Assembly: GCA_001632425.1 (NCBI GenBank)
Contig: KV425661.1
Span: forward strand, 4,245 to 68,244
Reading direction: 5' to 3'
Source: Neolentinus lepideus HHB14362 ss-1
Lineage: Eukaryota > Basidiomycota > Agaricomycetes > Gloeophyllales > Gloeophyllaceae
DNA: 64,000 nucleotides
Shown piece by piece: positions 12,451-23,199 of the stretch (position 1 is its first letter; every line of letters starts with the position of its first letter). A model generated the notes under the pieces. The model searched no databases. It had not been told where the DNA came from and was given only the letters and a program-made list of their open reading frames with translations. The translations under genes were made by a program, and so were the position numbers.

Positions 12451-13316
12451 ACGTCACATTGATGCACAGTGCTCCCCTCTCCAAAGTCGTGCCCTTGTCT
12501 CCTCACTCTTGTCATGCAATTAATCTGTAAGAGGTGCAATATCAGCACTAATGGACTCGCGGTCTCAATTATCAATGGTAACTCGCACGCAATAGGGTGC
12601 GTCTGGCCTCTGGAGCTCGTGTGGATCTTCACAAGCGACACTGGCCTTCCGTCAGTCGTCAGCCTTGAAGTGCTCCTGTGACGCTACACCATCTCTGCGT
12701 CTTCCGGAACCCGGTCGATCTGTTTGTCAAGCAGTTTCTCCAGTACCATAAAGGTTCACCGTTCTCAAAGCACGAGAGATGTATTATCTGATAGAAATGG
12801 ATATCATTCTCGGCGCAACACAACGGCTCGTTTCCTAATTCTCTTGTCTCAAGGGAGCAGAAGTCAGATATGAGAACGGCGGTGAGCAAGGTTAGCAGTT
12901 GACATAGGCTGCCGGAAAACTGCGGATGATCAAGGGAAGAGGGATACGGCCGTCCTGACCTGGTCACCTCTGATTGCGACAGTATTAATTGATGTACATG
13001 TTGCCTGCATTGGCTCCTGAAGAAATCAGCTAAAGATGATACGACGCGGGCGCACTTGCCCCAAGTGGTCGGTTGCCCGAAGGGCAATCACGTACGGTAC
13101 AACCAGTAAATACAAGACTTATATACTAATTTTCTTATCATGCCCAATATGGGCGCCTCCGGCGCCCCCCCTCGCGACCGCATGCGAGCCCGCGAGCTCG
13201 ACCCGAAACCCGATTTCCAACAGCTCCGGGTGCAACCACACAGACTGCAGCTGTCTCTCGCATTCCAGTGAGCGCCCTAACTACTGCGTGAAAGGATGCA
13301 ATCAATTTGGGCTATA
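12451..13316. other. Spacer before the MITE pair, nothing recognised
   Basis: Short overlapping frames on both strands (for example minus 13087-12659, 142 codons) show no family motif and no consistent splice structure. The stretch may include the decayed 3' part of the F-box-like remnant before it. Confidence 0.3.
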
Positions 13317-13851
13317 CAGTCGACTCTCTCATAACCCATCTCTCTAACAACCCATACTCTGTTCTAACCCATACATTTTTGCGTCCACCGAGTTGGTTCC
13401 TAATTAATTTACGTGACAACCCATATCTCTGTAATACTCCATAACCCATGGCTTCTCAGCCAATCATAACCCATACATTTATTTCATGTTGGGTAGAATT
13501 TACTATACTTGATGCGATAATAGACCAGAAATATCAGTTCTATAGCCGAAACTTATATGGTATGATACTCGGAAGGGACCGGATGCTGCTCACAACCCTT
13601 CATGTCACCACATATCAGACGAGGAAGTCACGTGGATGAGCAAATCAGGGAGCTGGAATCAGTTCTCGATGCCAGATTACCGATTACTTTGCTCGAAACA
13701 CTCATTCATGATATTATAGAACCTTCTAATAGTATTAATTCCTGTATATATATAATTTGTATTTTAATGACCTCTCTCGCAACGCATACTCTGCAATAAC
13801 CCATACTTTGGGACGTCCACGGACCCGTATGGGTTATGAGAGAGTCGACTG
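13317..13851. mobile_element. MITE 1 with perfect 23-base terminal inverted repeats, TA-flanked
   Basis: The left end CAGTCGACTCTCTCATAACC (first 20 of 23 bases, 13317-13339) is matched exactly in reverse complement by 13829-13851. The element is 535 bases long and is flanked by TA at 13315-13316 and 13852-13853. TA target duplication and CAGT termini are typical of the Tc1/mariner superfamily, especially pogo/Fot1 relatives. No transposase is encoded. Inside are about seven scattered direct copies of AACCCATA, mostly in the left half. Confidence 0.88.
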
Positions 13852-13857
13852 TACATA

Positions 13858-14486
13858 CAGTCCCGGACAAGCAAAGACAACAAATTCGGTGACCGGATTT
13901 TCCCATCCCCAACAGCCGTGGGAACCTCATTTTTATTGCAGAAATGAGTGATTTAGACACTAAGGAAGAGATTGGTACGAGCCGATTTCTCGTAACTCTC
14001 CTGTAACCCCAATAATGGGTCGGGACAGGCCGAAAATTTGGCCGTATACAAAATAAAACGGGAAAAATACGAAAAATATGCCAATCGACTCCTTTTGATG
14101 AACTGAGTCTGAATCTGGCTCAAATCTAATAATCGCACGGGCCGATATGCCATAATCACTCTTCTAAGTTCAGGCCAGATATGGAAATCTGACTAACATG
14201 TGTTGTAAATTTTAGCCGATATCGGCCCAGGAAGGACCAGAGACAATTCTTTGCAAGGATCTACAGGTCATAGACAGTCCAGGTAGACCCGGGAGGCCCG
14301 ATAAGGGTATATAATGCCGTTGAAATGGCCCAAAATTTTGGCCGTATCAAAATGTCGTGGGAAAAAATCAGTGACACCATTTTTGGATGTTTTCAGCCTC
14401 TCTGAGTCCAAATCCGAGGTCGGTTTCGCGTAAAAAACTCTGGCTCGGCCGGAAACAAATTTGTTGTCTTTGCCTGTCCGGGACTG
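13858..14486. mobile_element. MITE 2 with 29-base terminal inverted repeats, TA-flanked
   Basis: The left end CAGTCCCGGACAAGCAAAGA (first 20 of 29 bases, 13858-13886) matches the reverse complement of 14458-14486 with one mismatch. TA flanks both sides (13856-13857 and 14487-14488). The element is 629 bases long, non-coding and AT-rich. Two internal stretches, near 14030-14070 and 14330-14365, repeat a motif like AAAATTTGGCCGTAT followed by an A-rich run. It starts only six bases after MITE 1 ends and shares the CAGTC terminus, but the rest of its TIR differs. Confidence 0.88.
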
Positions 14487-14655
14487 TAGTTCCATGCGGC
14501 AATCATTGTCATGTATAGGATTCAGCACAGCCACCCCATCAGATTCCGTGCTTTCCAAGGCGCCGCATGTTCCGTATCTCAAGCGACTGTTCAACTGATA
14601 CTCGACACCCTTGGCTGGGGTATTGCATCGACTGAACAGCACTTAAAAGCAACTT

Positions 14656-16321
14656 ATGCATCCTGCACTTAAACAGCATGATATCGTCGCCCTCGTTTTC
14701 GCGCAGCTTGACAACGAGGAGTCTTACGAAACACGTCTAACCACCAATTTCGTCGAGGGCTCGTTGGACAGGTGCAGGCTGGAACGGAGTCAACGCCAGA
14801 CTATGCTCAGCTGCGCGCTTACCTGTCGATTCTTCAAGGAGCCTGCGATGGACATCCTTTGGAAGGAGCTCGATTCGCCTACTCCTCTCCTCCGACTCAT
14901 TTCTTGCTGCCGTGGTATTGATGGTAGACTCGTATGTAGCGAGCCATATGTTTGTTCTGAAGAGTGCTAGCTCATCACCGTCACCAAAGGTGCTGAACGG
15001 CCCGCTCATATCTGAAGAACTGGAGCGCTTTAGGAATCATGCTCGACGGGTTAGGACGTTGCGGTACGAGTGCTCCAGGACAGATATGATTGATCCCTTG
15101 GTTTTCTCTCGCCTGTCTCTCTACCTCGGAACTCCCATCCTCCCTCGCCTTCGGACGCTTGTATGGGAGATTTCATCCCGAAGCGCAGTGCCTCTGACCT
15201 TGATCACTCCGTCCATGGAATGTATATGCATTCTATTTCGATGGGATTGTGGCACTATGACCATCCTGGACCATACTACTGCAACGCTGGGTATCGAGCT
15301 CTTGTATAAAACACTGGTTACCACCTGCGCATCAATAAAGACGATACACATATGCGGTCTGTATCTCGAATTACCTCCGGTCGTCCAGTTGACAGTTTTC
15401 AGAAGCTTGAAATCATTGACCCTTATAACATCTCGATATCTAGAGGGTCTTCGAGTTCCAGGAGGTTCTCTATTTTCTCATGAACAGCTCGCCACCTTGT
15501 CCGAAGTCGCGGATCTGGTCCATCTACGTCTTGACGTTACTGGCCTTACTGTGATAGGTACAGCTCAATATAGGTTCCGCTCCTTGGCGCATGTGACTTT
15601 GTTGGGTTATCCTTGCAATATCTCCACAGTACTCGATGCTATTCAGTCTAGCCCTATTACCAAGATTTCTCTTGTGTTGTTTGGCTACGATGAGGAGGTT
15701 GGAGTCATGCTGCGCACTATAGGGTTTCCGTCACTGAAGGTACTGGCCGTAGAGCTCTCGGAATGGATAGATTATGAGCCTTTATTCCCCGAACCGCTTG
15801 CGGCTCACCATCTTCTTGAATCGCTCCTCAAGTGTAGAGATCTCGAAAGGTTGCACATCGAGACTGAACTCCTTCCTGTCTCGATGAGAGATCATCACAT
15901 ATGGTCAATGGCACAGGCATGGCCACATCTAATCGATTTATCGTGGAACTTCGAGAGTGAACCGAATCCTCCTACAGTCGCCAGTCTCGTCGCTTTTATG
16001 AAGCACTGTCCCAATCTCAATCGTTTGTCCATTCCCATCGACCTAACTATTTCTCTCCCCGACAACCTATCCTTCTCGACACATGGGCTAGAGGTGCTAA
16101 AGGCGCGTGGACCATGGAATCCAGAGTGCGAGTACGATGCGGCCCAGTGGCTCGTTTGCCTGTTTCCGAATCTCAATAGCATCGAGATGATGGATGCCGT
16201 TGCTGGAAGTAATGTCGATGACTTGCTCGAGGTCTATCAGGCCTTGCAAAGAGAGAGATCGATGCTTGTCAAACAATTCACATCGTCCTGTCATGCAGAA
16301 CAGGAAAATGCACGCGTATAG
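14656..16321 (+). CDS. F-box protein with leucine-rich C-terminal region
   Basis: Probable substrate adaptor of an SCF ubiquitin ligase. Two exons, 14656-14931 and 14990-16321, join in phase 0 across a GTATGT...ACCAAAG intron of 58 bases and encode 535 aa. An F-box-like N-terminus (HDIVALVFAQLDNEE, then SCALTCRFFKEPAMDILWKEL) is followed by SEELERFRNHARRVRTLRY and a long run of irregular leucine-rich repeats (LPRLRTLVWEIS, FRSLKSLTLI, CPNLNRLSIPIDL). This layout is that of the large, fast-evolving Agaricomycete F-box/LRR families. A broken paralogue lies at 23.2-24.8 kb. The substrate is unknown. Confidence 0.85.
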
Positions 16322-18045
16322 CCACCTCACAGCTATACGTGGTAACAAGATCTATGGGAGGTGCGTATACCTTCCTTCGAGCAAGCCGTGGACGACTTGC
16401 TTACTACTTCTTTCCCTGGTAGATCCATGTGTTCGCAGATAGCCCAACGACTATGGCTGTCAAAATTCTGGCACCTCGTATGAAGTAGATGCACAGTCGA
16501 ATTTATGTCGGTGTGATTGCTACCGTGCATAGTATTCATCTATGACTTATTGATCCCAGTCGGGTCTGATTCCGTCGGAAGCGTAAATGTCGCGCACAGA
16601 TTTCGCAGCCAGCACTTCAAGGAAAATTGGAAACGCTGAGCGGGTCCAGCGCATCCGGTTTGATAACATTTCAGCACCGGCAACCAATCCTGAAGCTTTC
16701 TCCCATCTGTATCTGCACATTGGCACCCCCATCTCGTGGACGGGTCGTCAGCAATGCCTTTGTCATTCACCGCTTCGACCTTGGGGAACGTCGTCATCCA
16801 GTTTTATGCTTACTAGTGGCAGGAGGAGCCCGCTTTTTGGGAACATCAAAGACGTCGACGATGCGCACCTAGCCACTCATTGAAGAGTTCTCCTGAAAAT
16901 TCAATATCGGAGGTCTAGCAGTGTGGCCACACAGTACACTGTCTGTCTGCCATCAGTATGCACCTCGACCCGACCGTTCCACTTCCACAAACTGAGTTAT
17001 CTCATGTCGTACGGAGCATGGGGCACCACAATGTTTGTCTTCAATGCAGCAGGTTGGCTGATTCACTTATTTCCGTACATCCAAAGTAATGCTCGCGGGA
17101 CGTCGGTTGCGAATGGTCTGTTGGAGGCTGTCCGAACTCCGCGTGGGAGAAGACTACTGTCTCATTCAAGGGCCATATGCGGTTGATTGGTCCTGCTTCC
17201 TCACCTCGTTTATAACGTAAATAGGATGCAGACGCTCTCTAAGGATTCGCTATGAATGGGAGAGGAAGAAAGAGTCAGCCTCGTAACTCCAACAGGCTGT
17301 ATGAAGGTTTGGAAGGATGGAACCATCCAAGAGCAGGGATGAAGACCAATCCATTTATCTTCTGGGCTGTGAGTCTGAGGGAGGCCGGTCCCGTTCCCTG
17401 AGGAGTATCCCGTCGCAGCGCATCACTTGCACGCAGTCATAGCGTATGGCCCGTGGAAGGCCGAGTCATTGCTGGACGGTCGCCTCAGTGCTTCTGTCCC
17501 TTGAGGGAGTGCAGATACTCGATTGCGCAGGCAACGATATTGGGGAGCAGTTGAATGGCGCTGTCATGGTCCTCAAACGGATGAAGGACGTGTTTGTGTA
17601 GCAGGCGACGATCACTGCCACCAGTGCCTGAGTTGACACTCGAAGTACTTGAGACAAACCGCGACAAGTCCCAAAGTTTTTTTTTTGCTAGCCACCACCT
17701 TTGAGGCCTGATGTACAATGAGGCACGGCTTGAGTCTCACATCGACCGCATTGCTAACGAACAGTGCAATACCTCTGCAGATCTAGACAGTATATTTATC
17801 AGCATGTTATTTCACAAGCCAGAAGGGTTTTATTCGTTCCCATTGGCGAGTACGCGGTTCTGCACCGAACGGAGTGGTAGCAGATTTTCCGTCAATGAAA
17901 GGAAGCCGTCGGGTGGAAGCATGCCTACATTCTTCAGCACCAAAACTTTGCAGATGGAGCGGCGGAGTACCTGACAGCTTCGGATAGGTAGGTATCGTAG
18001 ACAACATAAAACATACAAAGACAAGATAAAGCCAGGTGCCCACCC
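16322..18045. other. Spacer with no defended gene
   Basis: Short frames only. One minus-strand frame, 17718-17485 (77 codons), ends with NIVACAIEYLHSLKGQKH and could be the last exon of an unknown gene, but no upstream exon could be joined to it. Near 17670 a run of nine T residues follows a CAAAG. The plus-strand stretch 16580-17190 has scattered open frames without family resemblance. Confidence 0.35.
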
Positions 18046-18789
18046 TTACGTCCCATCTCCCCTCCTCAGTCTATTAAACTTGGGCAACATCTCCCTCAAA
18101 TACTCTGCATGCTTTCTCCTTAGATCCGCCTCCTGCACCTTTCCTCTCCCAGTCCACTTCCTTCTCTCTGCCGCGGGGCCGTAAATCACGGTATAATCAT
18201 CAAGCACTTCGTCCTCAGTGGGGACGACGAGGCAGCCGGCACCGACCACGCAGAAGGAAGAGAGGCGGACGGTGTGGTGGACGCGGGCCCGAGTGGAGAT
18301 GGTGTTGAAGTTGCCGACGGAGGGAGACTCGACTCCTACAGCGGGAGGGGTTAGGGGTGAAAGAATGAGGGCAGGGGAGGAACATACTACAGCCGATTTC
18401 GAAGATGTTGTCGTCGCCGATCCGCATTACTTCTTTGCGTCTGAAGGGAGTTTGTCGGCGCCACGACAAGTTACGATAGAAAGAGCGCCTACCGGTTAAC
18501 GATAATCGCGCCCTCCTCGATTATGTTATTCGACCCAATTACTATGGGACCGGCTATAGCGAAGATCGTCGCCTTTGGGTGGACGATAGTTCCTGTATAC
18601 GGTGTTATATGGCGTGTTCATGAACGAAGGAACTCGGGATCACCTGAACCGACGGTTATATCACCTTTGAGCTCGACATCTTGGCACACGACTGCCTTTG
18701 AATGGATGGTGTATTTGTCACGTCTAGTTAGAATGTTAGACTGGAGGTATTGAGAGAAAGCTGTACGAACAGACCAACATGGGCGGCAT
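18046..18789 (-). CDS. DCTN6: Dynactin subunit 6 (p27), left-handed beta-helix protein
   Basis: Part of the pointed-end complex of dynactin, the cofactor of cytoplasmic dynein. Five exons are inferred: 18789-18779, 18723-18644, 18592-18493, 18440-18388 and 18335-18046, together 177 aa (human protein 190). The hexapeptide-repeat helix shows [20 protein letters not shown], then [19 protein letters not shown] and [11 protein letters not shown], then [20 protein letters not shown]. The C-terminal [18 protein letters not shown] and [16 protein letters not shown] are characteristic of fungal p27. The tiny first exon (11 bases, MPP-I) uses a GTTGGT donor and is the least certain part. The start codon lies 180 bases from that of the divergent CAP-Gly gene. 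Confidence 0.9.
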
Positions 18790-18969
18790 GACTACAAAGC
18801 TTGTAGTCCCTGTTTGTAGTGTGCGTCTGTATCGAGCACAGCAGACTAGAAAAGCGTGTGAAGGGCGACAGTCAGAGCGGTGCCTCGTGTTTCTGCCTCA
18901 CATCAACGCAGTATACCCTTTCCCTGTACTCCTTCACTGTCTGGATACCCTTCTACTTTTTCCCTTCTC
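18790..18969. promoter_or_regulatory. Shared divergent promoter, DCTN6 / BTB-CAP-Gly
   Basis: Only 180 bases separate the two start codons, which face away from each other, so both promoters must lie here or overlap. The plus side is pyrimidine-rich just before the ATG at 18970 (ACTTTTTCCCTTCTC), as is common at fungal start regions. No individual factor site can be named. Confidence 0.6.
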
Positions 18970-21900
18970 ATGGCCCCGTCGGTCCCTGCACCCCCTCCGC
19001 CGTCTCTTCAGGAAGCGACCAGGAAGGCCACTGTCGCCTGGCAAGACGACCTCCAGTCCCTCTTTCACCACGCCAAGGACCGGTTTCCCGACGTTGTATG
19101 GGAACTCTACGCCGATGAAGACGGTAAGGGCAAGGGTGGGGAGGAGGTATGGGGCCATAAAGGTGTGTTGAGTGTCGTCTCATGCTGTCTATTACCGTCT
19201 GCCTATCACTCGACGCGACCTGGCCTGCTATCCCATGCGAGCCGTCGGACATCGACTCTCGACCGTTCTCATGGTGCAAGAGGGTCAGGGACTTAGCCTA
19301 TACCGTACGATGTGGTTAGATGAGCCTCAGAGACCGTCATTACATGCAGTCTTGCGGCAGTCCGGGCAGCAAGTATGATTGACCGCGTTCTGACTATGTT
19401 CCGCAGCTATTGTCTACGCACGAGCACCGCCCAGTTTCCAAGCCCGTTACTTTTCCTTCAAACCGCCTCCCGTTGCTTCCCCAACTCCATACTCCCCATC
19501 TCCGGCGACGCTAGCCGGCCAATCATCTCTTTCTCTCGGTCTCGATTTGACGCCCTCACGATCACCATCTCCGTTCCGTGTTCCTTCACCGTCTCCTTCT
19601 GGCACGCCCAACACTCTTCTCCGAATACCAACGTACATCAACCCGATCATGTTCACCAATGAACTCGAGTATCTGTACACCGGAAAGGGTCTCGGCGAGG
19701 CGTTCGCGTTCCTGTTCGATAGTACTGACTCGCGGGAAGACGGCGACAGCGAAGAGTCGCGCATCGACAAACTCCGAAAAGACCTCGTCTTCATGTGGAG
19801 ATCACGTCTGTACTCGGACGTCCGGATTACTCTCGAAGGCAACTTCTCGTCAACAAACCATGAAAGTGCTACTGCTATCTTCTCTTCCCACCGCTTCCTT
19901 CTCGTATCACGATCTCCATACTTCCGCACAAGACTCTTGACCTGGCCTGGTGCCATCGTAAAGCCAATCACTGAGCAGCAGACGCTCAATCTCCCTTCAC
20001 CTCCCTTCACCCCTGCTTCCCTATTCTTCACTCTGGGCTTCATGTATGCTGGTACGCTAGTGTTCTCGCACCGTACCTTTGACCTCGACACCGCCTTTCA
20101 TATTATGCGGTCGGCAACGTACCTGTCTCTTGACACCCTGTACGACGAAGTTCAGGCCCGCATCGTGCAAGAAATGATGCACGGCCTTTTCCATGCGTTT
20201 CTCGAGTTTTCCGAATATGAGCGCGCGACTAGCGGTAAGTGGGGCATCGGCGGATGCCGCTGCCGACAGTGCGCCCGGCGTGCTCCCCGAGTCCTCGAGT
20301 TCGCATCCCAAGAAGACGTTAAGAACCCGCACCTCGACCGTGGCGCCCGCCGAGCACTTGTCGGTTTATTCGGCGAGGGCTGGGCAATCCCCGAGTTCGC
20401 CAAATTGCCGCAGAAGACACGAGAAAGTCTGCTCAAAGGCCTCGCGAAGCGCACGACTCCGACAAATATCTTCGCGCTGCTGTTCGCAGCGGGACACGGG
20501 ATGGAGAAATTGAAGACCATGATTGATGCGTGGGCGGATACGAGCAGAGATATGATCCTTGCGGCGAGGCGCGTGATGGACCAGGTCTTGTGCGACCAGG
20601 CGGAGGAATGCTTCGAGCAGCCCGAGTGGCTGGACCTGATGGAAGCTGATGGGGTGCGGTTTGAGGATGGAGAACGGGTTGGCCTGGTCATGGAGTCTGT
20701 GCTAAGAGGATTGAATGAGAAGAATGCGGCGATGGTATATCAGGTGCGTAGTGGTTTGATCAGGAGGGTTGATGGGTTCTTGATAGCCCTTTGATAGACG
20801 CTTGTTTCGTCTATTTTGCTACGGCCCCATGCGACGGAAACTGACCAGACAATGTTATCGTCGACGTCGCATCTACGGGTGCAGGTCGAGGAGACGCGGT
20901 TGGATGTTCTGAGGTGGCTAAGGAAGAAGTGGTTGGGCGTACGGCAAGAGGGAGGCTTCGATAATTTGGAAGGGTGGGCCTTGAAAGAAATCAGCGGCGG
21001 TAGGCATACGTCGACCGAGCACTATTTGGCTGCGCGCTCATGTTGTCTTTCCAGAAATCGAAGTCCCGACTGACGAGCTTATGAGCCCTGGACCGTCTTC
21101 CACAATTCGAGGACCTACTACCCGAACAGGCCTTCGATCTACGTTACGAGCTGATGTAGAAACAGATACCGTGAGCATGCACTCCATGCGCACGAGCATA
21201 GCAGCGCGCAACATGGCCAAGTCACCCATCAGCCGCGAGCCCCTCACATCTTCCGCTAGTTCCATCCGGTCGACATCTCGGAGCACGATGTCGTCCACTT
21301 CGCGCGTGACACCGAACAGGCAGCTCCGCGTCCGAAACTTTGTCCCCTCAGGCCCGCGGCCGGATTCAAAGTTAACGCCAGACTCGTCGGTTGTGGCGGA
21401 TGACCAGTCATCTATCGCCGAGTCGGAGAGTACGGAGATGACCTCGACTGTGCCGAAACCTGCAGTGTCGACTGTTGCTGCGAGAAGAAGTGGTGTGTCC
21501 GGGTTGACTGCTGAGGATAGCAATAGGCCGAGGTCCATGGCTGCGTCAGTCAAGACCGTGCGTTCAAAAACGTCTACTGTTCGTAAAATACCCGTGCCCT
21601 CGGCTTCGACGTTACGCCCTCCTTCCTCCCTATCCCGACCTAATTCTACTCTATCGACGACTAGTGACTCGTCAACCACTTTCAAAACGGCGCCCTCAGA
21701 TCTCAGCTCTCGTGTGCGTAGACCATCTGCTGCGTCCACCGTGTCGACAACAAGCATCCGGACGACACCTCGGACAGCAGTCTCGCATAGTCCCAAGGCG
21801 ATGCAATCGCGGCAGCCGTCTGTTTCTTCCACAACGTCTGCTGTCTCGACGACCCGCAAGCGGCCTTCGTTAGCGCCTTCGGACAGTACGAAAGCAGTGC

Positions 21901-22733
21901 CTACGAAGCGTGCACCGTCTATGGCGTCTGTTCGTTCGACCGCCTCTACATCTATGACTGGCCGCAAGACGCCCGCCCGCAGAGTCGGGGCATCAACTGA
22001 GACGCCTGATCGTACTTCCAAACTGTCTGAGAAGCCTGGCCCGCCTTCTGCTGCTAGCACGATTAAGGGCAAGAATCCTACAAGAGCTATTCACGACAAG
22101 ACCAAGAGCATTGCGTCCACAAGTAGCAATACTACTGTGCAGGGTACGCTGAAGCGTAAAAGCTCGAGTGATACTATCAAAGAGACTGCAAAACGTGGCG
22201 GCAAGGAGAATGATCCCGCTCTGCACGAATCGCAGTTGAAGATACCGCAGCTGATGGAGTCCCTGCCGATGTCACCACGGGGTGCAACACTGGATATCGG
22301 TATTCCTTGCATCATTTCTTCCAAGCGGGCCAGATTCAAAGCCTTCGCCCGATACATTGGAGAAGTCGAGGGCGAATCGGGTCCTTGGGTTGGTGTTGAA
22401 GTGCCAGTAGATGACACATGGCCGGACGAGAAATTAGAGGGCCGTCAATGGAATGATGGATCGTGGGGAGGCATCCGATATTTCCAGCTGGGGACTGGAT
22501 CCGAGTTTGAGTATGGTGATGGCAGGGCAGTGAGGCGGCGAAAATTCGACTGGGCGTCTCAGAAGGACCGCGGTGTGAAACGGGAGGGCGATCAGCTCAG
22601 CGTGGACAGAGTGAAGAGATTCAGGAGCGCGTCTCCAACAGCATCTGACGTTTCCACGTCCGAATCAAGAGGACTTTTCGTAAGGCCGCGTCAAGTGCTA
22701 TATGTGGTTGATGCTGTAGGGACGGACATATAG
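18970..22733 (+). CDS. Double BTB/POZ and CAP-Gly domain protein
   Basis: Four exons (18970-19162, 19407-20743, 20798-20999, 21055-22733) join in phase and give 1136 aa. An N-terminal BTB-like half has VWGHKAIVYARAPPSFQARY, interrupted by a Pro/Ser stretch and closed by FTNELEYLYTGKG. A second BTB follows near residues 200-330 (YSDVRITLEG, FSSHRFLLVSRSPYFRTRLL, MRSATYLSLDTLYDEVQ). A Ser/Thr-rich basic linker of about 400 residues, likely disordered, leads to a CAP-Gly domain at about 990-1060 (SGPWVGVEVP, then NDGSWGGIRYF). The usual GKNDG microtubule-tail motif is altered to QWNDG. CAP-Gly domains bind EEY/F tails of tubulin and EB proteins, while BTB domains dimerise or recruit Cul3. The function as a whole is inferred: a microtubule-associated adaptor. 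Confidence 0.88.
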
Positions 22734-23180
22734 CGCTTGAGTTTACGGTCTCTGGGATCATGTACGATTTACGATTGACGTTCCGCTCGAGTAATGTCTT
22801 ACTGTTAATTGGGAACGATTGTATTTGCGCTTTCAGCTCATATCATATAGCGAATCATTCATTACATTCTTTTTCTAATAGTTCTTTCCTGGACTAATCT
22901 TTGATCATCACGCTCCTTGCACTTACAATTCTCCCAGTTGCTTGTTCTCGTTGGTCGGTCATTCTGTACAAATGAGATCGACCATGTCTCGCTTGATGCG
23001 GACGACGTACCGTGATACCGGACTATACGATAGCGGGCGTGAAAAGACTGACAATTGAAGTGTGCTTTACTGGTGAACAACTGCAACTCTGAGTACACCG
23101 CAGGCATGGAGATCCTTCACTAGGCACGGTGTCAGCGAGTGACCGCTGTCCTGATGCATACATTCAGGTTCAAACAAAAA
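22734..23180. other. Spacer after the CAP-Gly gene
   Basis: No coding signal is supported. It should contain the 3' end of the CAP-Gly gene, which converges on the F-box pseudogene from the other strand. Confidence 0.4.
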
Positions 23181-23199
23181 CGATGCTTGTATTTACAAG

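Noticed and set aside
21038..22072. Long minus-strand frame of 344 codons opposite the BTB/CAP-Gly linker
   Set aside because: It mirrors the Ser/Thr-rich linker read in antisense. The sense strand has domains at both ends and consistent splicing.
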